A stretch of DNA of 26,352 bases, from the IMG/VR virus record IMGVR_UViG_3300046517_000816, positions 1-26,352 of that record; one strand, given 5' to 3'. Below the pieces are notes generated by a model, which was not told the DNA's origin, searched no databases, and worked only from the letters and a program-made list of their open reading frames with translations. Below, piece by piece: positions 23,653-26,352 of the stretch. The position numbers were made by a program, and so were the translations under genes. This DNA is from a virus. The first letter of the stretch is position 1. Each line of letters starts with the position of its first letter.

Positions 23653-25445
23653 TGGCAGACGATAGCGATGATCCCGACGTTCAGGCTGGCCGTGCAATAG
23701 CGGGCGGAACGAAAGCGAGCGGATCGTCGGCAACTGTCGATCCTGACGATCCTGATGTTGCTGCCGGTCGTGCTATTGCAACGGTGAAGGCGACCGGTGA
23801 CGCGACACAGATACCGCCTCCCAGTGATCCGTGGTGGACATGGAGCGGTCTGGGGAGAAATGTCGCGGCGGCCGGTCCGCGCATCGCCGGGAACGTCATC
23901 AACCTTCTATCTAACCCATCGGCTAACCTCGTCGGATACCCACTCATCGCAGCCGGGCAAGCGGCGCACGACTTCTTCGCGCCAATGCTGGGCGGCGAGA
24001 AGTTAAGCGAGGAGGACCGAAATGCGCTATATGCGGACTTCGCTGACCAGCCTGGAAATGCCGCCATCAAGACGCTTGGTAGCATTGTGCCGGGCGGGCC
24101 TCCGATCAATCCTTACGACATAAAGGGCACGCCAACAGAGAAGACCGTGGGCAGCATCGCCGAGGGCGCAGGCACTGCGGGCGTGACGGGTCCTGGTGGC
24201 ATAGCCAGGGCAACGGCTGGCGGTGTAGGCGGCGGCACGGGAGAGGTGGCGGCAGAGAATGTGCCTGACTGGCTCAAGCCATTCGCTGGGCTGACCGGGA
24301 ACGTAGCGGGAGCAACCGCAACCGGAGCAGGTACGGCGCTGCAGCGGGTGGTCCGGGGAGCGGTGACGGATGTCTCGCCCGCCGATGCAGCACTCGGCCA
24401 ACTGGCGCTGAAGAAATATGACATTCCTATCGACGCCAATGATCTCAGCAGCAATTCGCTCTATCGGATCGCAGCGGACCAGGCTGGTAAGCTACCGTTC
24501 AGCGGTGCCGCGCCGGCTGCGGCAGCCAAGCAAAGCGCATGGCAGGGTGCCATAGCACAGGAAATGGGAGAGCCAGGGGCAACGTCGTTCACCTCCGACG
24601 TTATGGACAACGCCCGGACGCGGATCGGCGGGGTGTTCGACCAAGTGGCCAAGAACACGCACATCGACGCAGCCAGCACAGACACTCTGACCAATGTGGA
24701 CCTCCCTAAGATCGAGGCCGACATGCACCAGATTTTGCCGACGACGGAGCTACCAAAGATCAAGGCGCAGCTCGATAATATCATCGACGTGGCAAGCAAA
24801 CAGAATGGCACCATCAGCGGTGACAGCTATCAAGCCCTCACTCGGAAGGGTGCGCCGCTCGATCTGGCCGAACGGAGCACTGATCCTAACGTCCGTCACG
24901 TTGCTGGACAGATCAGGGACGCGCTGGATGATGCGTTCGTGCGCTCGGCTTCCCCCGCTGACCAGGCGGCATTGGCGCAGGCGAAATATCAGTACCGTGT
25001 CATGCGGACGATCGATCCGCTCGTGGCCGGCTCGCGCGACGGGAACATTAGCCCCGATGCCTTCATGCAGAAGGTGCTGACAGCGTCGCGCAAATTCGAC
25101 TCACCCACAGGGGGCATCGCCTATACGGGCGGCGGTAATATCGGTGAGTTGGCACGGATCGGAAAGCTGATGCGAGCACCACCGCAGACAGGAACGGCTG
25201 ATCGTTCCCTCATCAATCTACTGGCTCTAGGAGGCACCGGTGCGCCTCTGTTTATGAACCCGGCCTATGCAGCGACAGTGCCTGCTATCCTGGCGGCTAA
25301 CCGCTTCGGGGGCGCCTATTTACGAAGTGGGGGGCTTGCCAATCGAGTTGCGGGGAACGCCCTGCATCCGCCGCTGCCGTCTCCGTTTGTGTTCGGCGCG
25401 CCAGTCCTTACAGGCGCTGATCGCAACTCGCAGCAGTCTCCGTAG
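23652..25445 (+). CDS. Ejection protein, gp16-like
   Basis: A 597-residue protein coupled to the transglycosylase gene. Residues 7-50 hold a duplicated motif (DPDV-x-AGRAIA twice, about 30 residues apart) in a disordered acidic start. Residues about 70-230 are Gly/Ala-rich with hydrophobic stretches (AGNVINLLSNPSANLVGY, LTGNVAGATATGAG) suited to membrane insertion. Residues about 240-510 are a helical charged region, and the end is Gly/Pro-rich. This matches the make-up of P22 gp16-type proteins, which form the channel for DNA across the inner membrane. The assignment depends on position as much as sequence. It is the last plus-strand structural gene in the window. Confidence 0.68.
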   Translation: MADDSDDPDVQAGRAIAGGTKASGSSATVDPDDPDVAAGRAIATVKATGDATQIPPPSDPWWTWSGLGRNVAAAGPRIAGNVINLLSNPSANLVGYPLIAAGQAAHDFFAPMLGGEKLSEEDRNALYADFADQPGNAAIKTLGSIVPGGPPINPYDIKGTPTEKTVGSIAEGAGTAGVTGPGGIARATAGGVGGGTGEVAAENVPDWLKPFAGLTGNVAGATATGAGTALQRVVRGAVTDVSPADAALGQLALKKYDIPIDANDLSSNSLYRIAADQAGKLPFSGAAPAAAAKQSAWQGAIAQEMGEPGATSFTSDVMDNARTRIGGVFDQVAKNTHIDAASTDTLTNVDLPKIEADMHQILPTTELPKIKAQLDNIIDVASKQNGTISGDSYQALTRKGAPLDLAERSTDPNVRHVAGQIRDALDDAFVRSASPADQAALAQAKYQYRVMRTIDPLVAGSRDGNISPDAFMQKVLTASRKFDSPTGGIAYTGGGNIGELARIGKLMRAPPQTGTADRSLINLLALGGTGAPLFMNPAYAATVPAILAANRFGGAYLRSGGLANRVAGNALHPPLPSPFVFGAPVLTGADRNSQQSP

Positions 25446-25562
25446 CGCCTGGGATATGTCTGCGCAAATAATACCAATGCTACCCATGATGATGATGTAC
25501 AGGCAGCACAGGATGAAAGCGATGCACGCGGCAAGAAGCAGCTCTAGCAGCACGACCATCAC
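25320..25562 (-). CDS. Putative small membrane protein (holin-like shape)
   Basis: An 80-residue protein starting at GTG 25562 (ATG follows at 25559), three bases after the RNA ligase stop. Residues about 3-36 are strongly hydrophobic (VVLLELLLAACIAF, then YIIIMGSIGIICADI) and could cross the membrane once or twice. The rest is very basic (EHKRRRQRR). It overlaps the end of the gp16-like gene by 126 bases on the opposite strand, which lowers confidence, but such a clean membrane segment is unlikely by chance. Small membrane proteins with a basic tail include holins, yet no lysis gene is adjacent, so the role is open. Confidence 0.45.
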   Translation of the reverse strand: MMVVLLELLLAACIAFILCCLYIIIMGSIGIICADISQALRRLLRVAISACKDWRAEHKRRRQRRMQGVPRNSIGKPPTS

Positions 25563-25565
25563 CGC

Positions 25566-26159
25566 TCACGATGGTCCGCGCTTCAGGCCAAAATCGCGCA
25601 ATTTGATCTTCGCCATACGGCCGTCCGTGTGGTGGAACACAACGCCTTCAATGTCACGCCCGACCATCCAATCGCGAATGCCGCCGAAGGTTCGATCAGA
25701 CGGACCATCAAGCCATAGAGGAGCGGCATTGTGGTTGGCGAGCGTATCGGTTGCGAAGTCTCGCTCGATACCGCCCTGGTGGTGCGGCCCAACTGCCTCA
25801 TAAGTGCCGTCAGGCAGTGAGTGACCAGAGCAGGCTTCTGCCTGTGCGCGGGCATCCGCAAACGCGGCGCGGAACCATTTATCATCCGGTCCATCACCGA
25901 CCGGCACCCATCCGACAGTCTTGCCGGTTTCGTCGTCCGTGTTGACCGGCTCGAATGCTGGCGGCGCGGTTTGCCCACGCTTTAACTCGCGGCGCTTGTA
26001 GAGTTTGCCATCCCGTACCATGCAGCACGCGCCATCCAGCTTGCGCGTCGGAATGCCTTCGCCAGCGAACACCCACATGCAATCCTTATGCGGCACGTCC
26101 ACAACCCGGCTGCGATCGCCGTTCCAGTCTCGATCAAAGATCGTCGGTATCTTCTGCAT
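25566..26159 (-). CDS. RNA ligase-like nucleotidyltransferase (DUF5565/RNA ligase 1 type)
   Basis: A 197-residue protein. ATG 26159 is chosen over an upstream in-frame start because AGGGA lies just before it and the family begins with KIPTIFDRDW. Motifs of covalent nucleotidyltransferases appear in order: TRKLDG with the adenylated lysine K40, KLYKRREL (52-59), TYEAVGP with E121, EGVVFHH with E171, and MAKIKLRDFG with K184 and K186. Ligases of this kind adenylate themselves with ATP and join RNA ends; in T4 such an enzyme repairs tRNA cut by host anticodon nucleases. It is oriented opposite to the structural operon, with a partial zinc-ribbon gene upstream. Repair of RNA damage by host defence is a plausible role, not proven. 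Confidence 0.85.
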   Translation of the reverse strand: MQKIPTIFDRDWNGDRSRVVDVPHKDCMWVFAGEGIPTRKLDGACCMVRDGKLYKRRELKRGQTAPPAFEPVNTDDETGKTVGWVPVGDGPDDKWFRAAFADARAQAEACSGHSLPDGTYEAVGPHHQGGIERDFATDTLANHNAAPLWLDGPSDRTFGGIRDWMVGRDIEGVVFHHTDGRMAKIKLRDFGLKRGPS

Positions 26160-26233
26160 AACTTCCCTAGCTCCATCTGCGGTATTGGTCAGGGCCGGCG
26201 CGGCTTCCGAGGGCTGCGTCGGCCCGAATTGTA

Positions 26234-26352
26234 TCAGCGGCTCAGCGTCAGATCCTCCATCTCTATCGGCTCGCTCTCGACCTCCTCGCGGCCGGTGCCG
26301 TGACAGACCGGGCATTCACCGACGTCGCGCTCGTCCTCATAGCTTCCGACGA
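26234..26352 (-). CDS. Zinc-ribbon protein, C-terminal part only (runs off the window)
   Basis: The minus-strand frame enters from the right edge and stops at 26234. The 38 visible residues contain ECPVCHGTGREE, one CxxCxGxG zinc-binding half-site of the DnaJ type, in an acidic context ending IEMEDLTLSR. It sits 74 bases before the RNA ligase gene in the same direction and is probably in the same operon. The rest lies outside the window, so no function can be given. Confidence 0.6.
   Translation of the reverse strand, partial: VGSYEDERDVGECPVCHGTGREEVESEPIEMEDLTLSR

Noticed and set aside
25267-25803. 178-residue plus-strand frame at the right end
   Set aside because: It lies opposite the RNA ligase gene, whose motifs are intact, and has no domain features itself.

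Overview
The window is the virion-structure region of a P22-like short-tailed phage (podovirus), either a free phage or a prophage, from a GC-rich host. The order portal, scaffold, coat, gp4-like connector, gp10-like tail protein, then gp7/gp20/gp16-like ejection proteins follows the P22 morphogenetic plan. The high GC content (about 60-68% in lines counted by hand), a GcrA-like helix-turn-helix protein and a PEP-CTERM protein point to an alphaproteobacterial host. Acetobacteraceae is possible but is only a guess. No terminase, integrase, attachment site, tRNA or CRISPR array was seen, so the terminase genes must lie outside the window.

Layout. Positions 1-1271 hold the tail of a small membrane-protein gene and a tightly overlapping trio: a secreted PEP-CTERM protein, a one-helix membrane protein and a small basic protein. 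A minus-strand gene (1381-1635) with its own terminator diverges from a GcrA-like gene (1664-1948), which is coupled to the portal gene (1948-4146). Next come a miniature coat-protein paralogue flanked by 21-bp direct repeats (4126-4660), a large protein of unknown function, a small minus-strand gene, a small coiled-coil protein, a protein whose C-terminus copies the coat N-arm, the scaffold, the coat protein and a decoration-like protein. Two structured non-coding spacers bracket the coat/decoration pair.

Positions 9891-21318 hold the tail: a gp4-like connector whose helical part is repeated in tandem with a 125-residue period, a glycoside hydrolase 5-like (cellulase-type) appendage protein, a repeat-rich fibre with carbohydrate-binding-like domains, a gp10-like protein, two short coiled-coil fibres, a 2-oxoglutarate/Fe(II) oxygenase with a cupin partner, and a gp7-like ejection protein. 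Positions 21328-25445 encode a gp20-like protein, a lytic transglycosylase and a gp16-like protein; together these probably form the genome-injection apparatus. From 25445 to the end the genes are on the minus strand: a putative membrane protein, a DUF5565-type RNA ligase and a cut-off zinc-ribbon protein, probably the edge of a nucleic-acid-metabolism block.

The least ordinary features are: (1) coat-protein sequence present in three places (full coat, a miniature coat with Tat-like N-terminus inside a repeat-flanked, lower-GC cassette, and a coat N-arm copy fused to a coiled coil just before the scaffold); (2) the tandemly repeated gp4 connector; (3) a cellulase-like tail protein; (4) a PEP-CTERM protein in what looks like a phage operon. 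Family assignments were made by reading the translations, without database searches.
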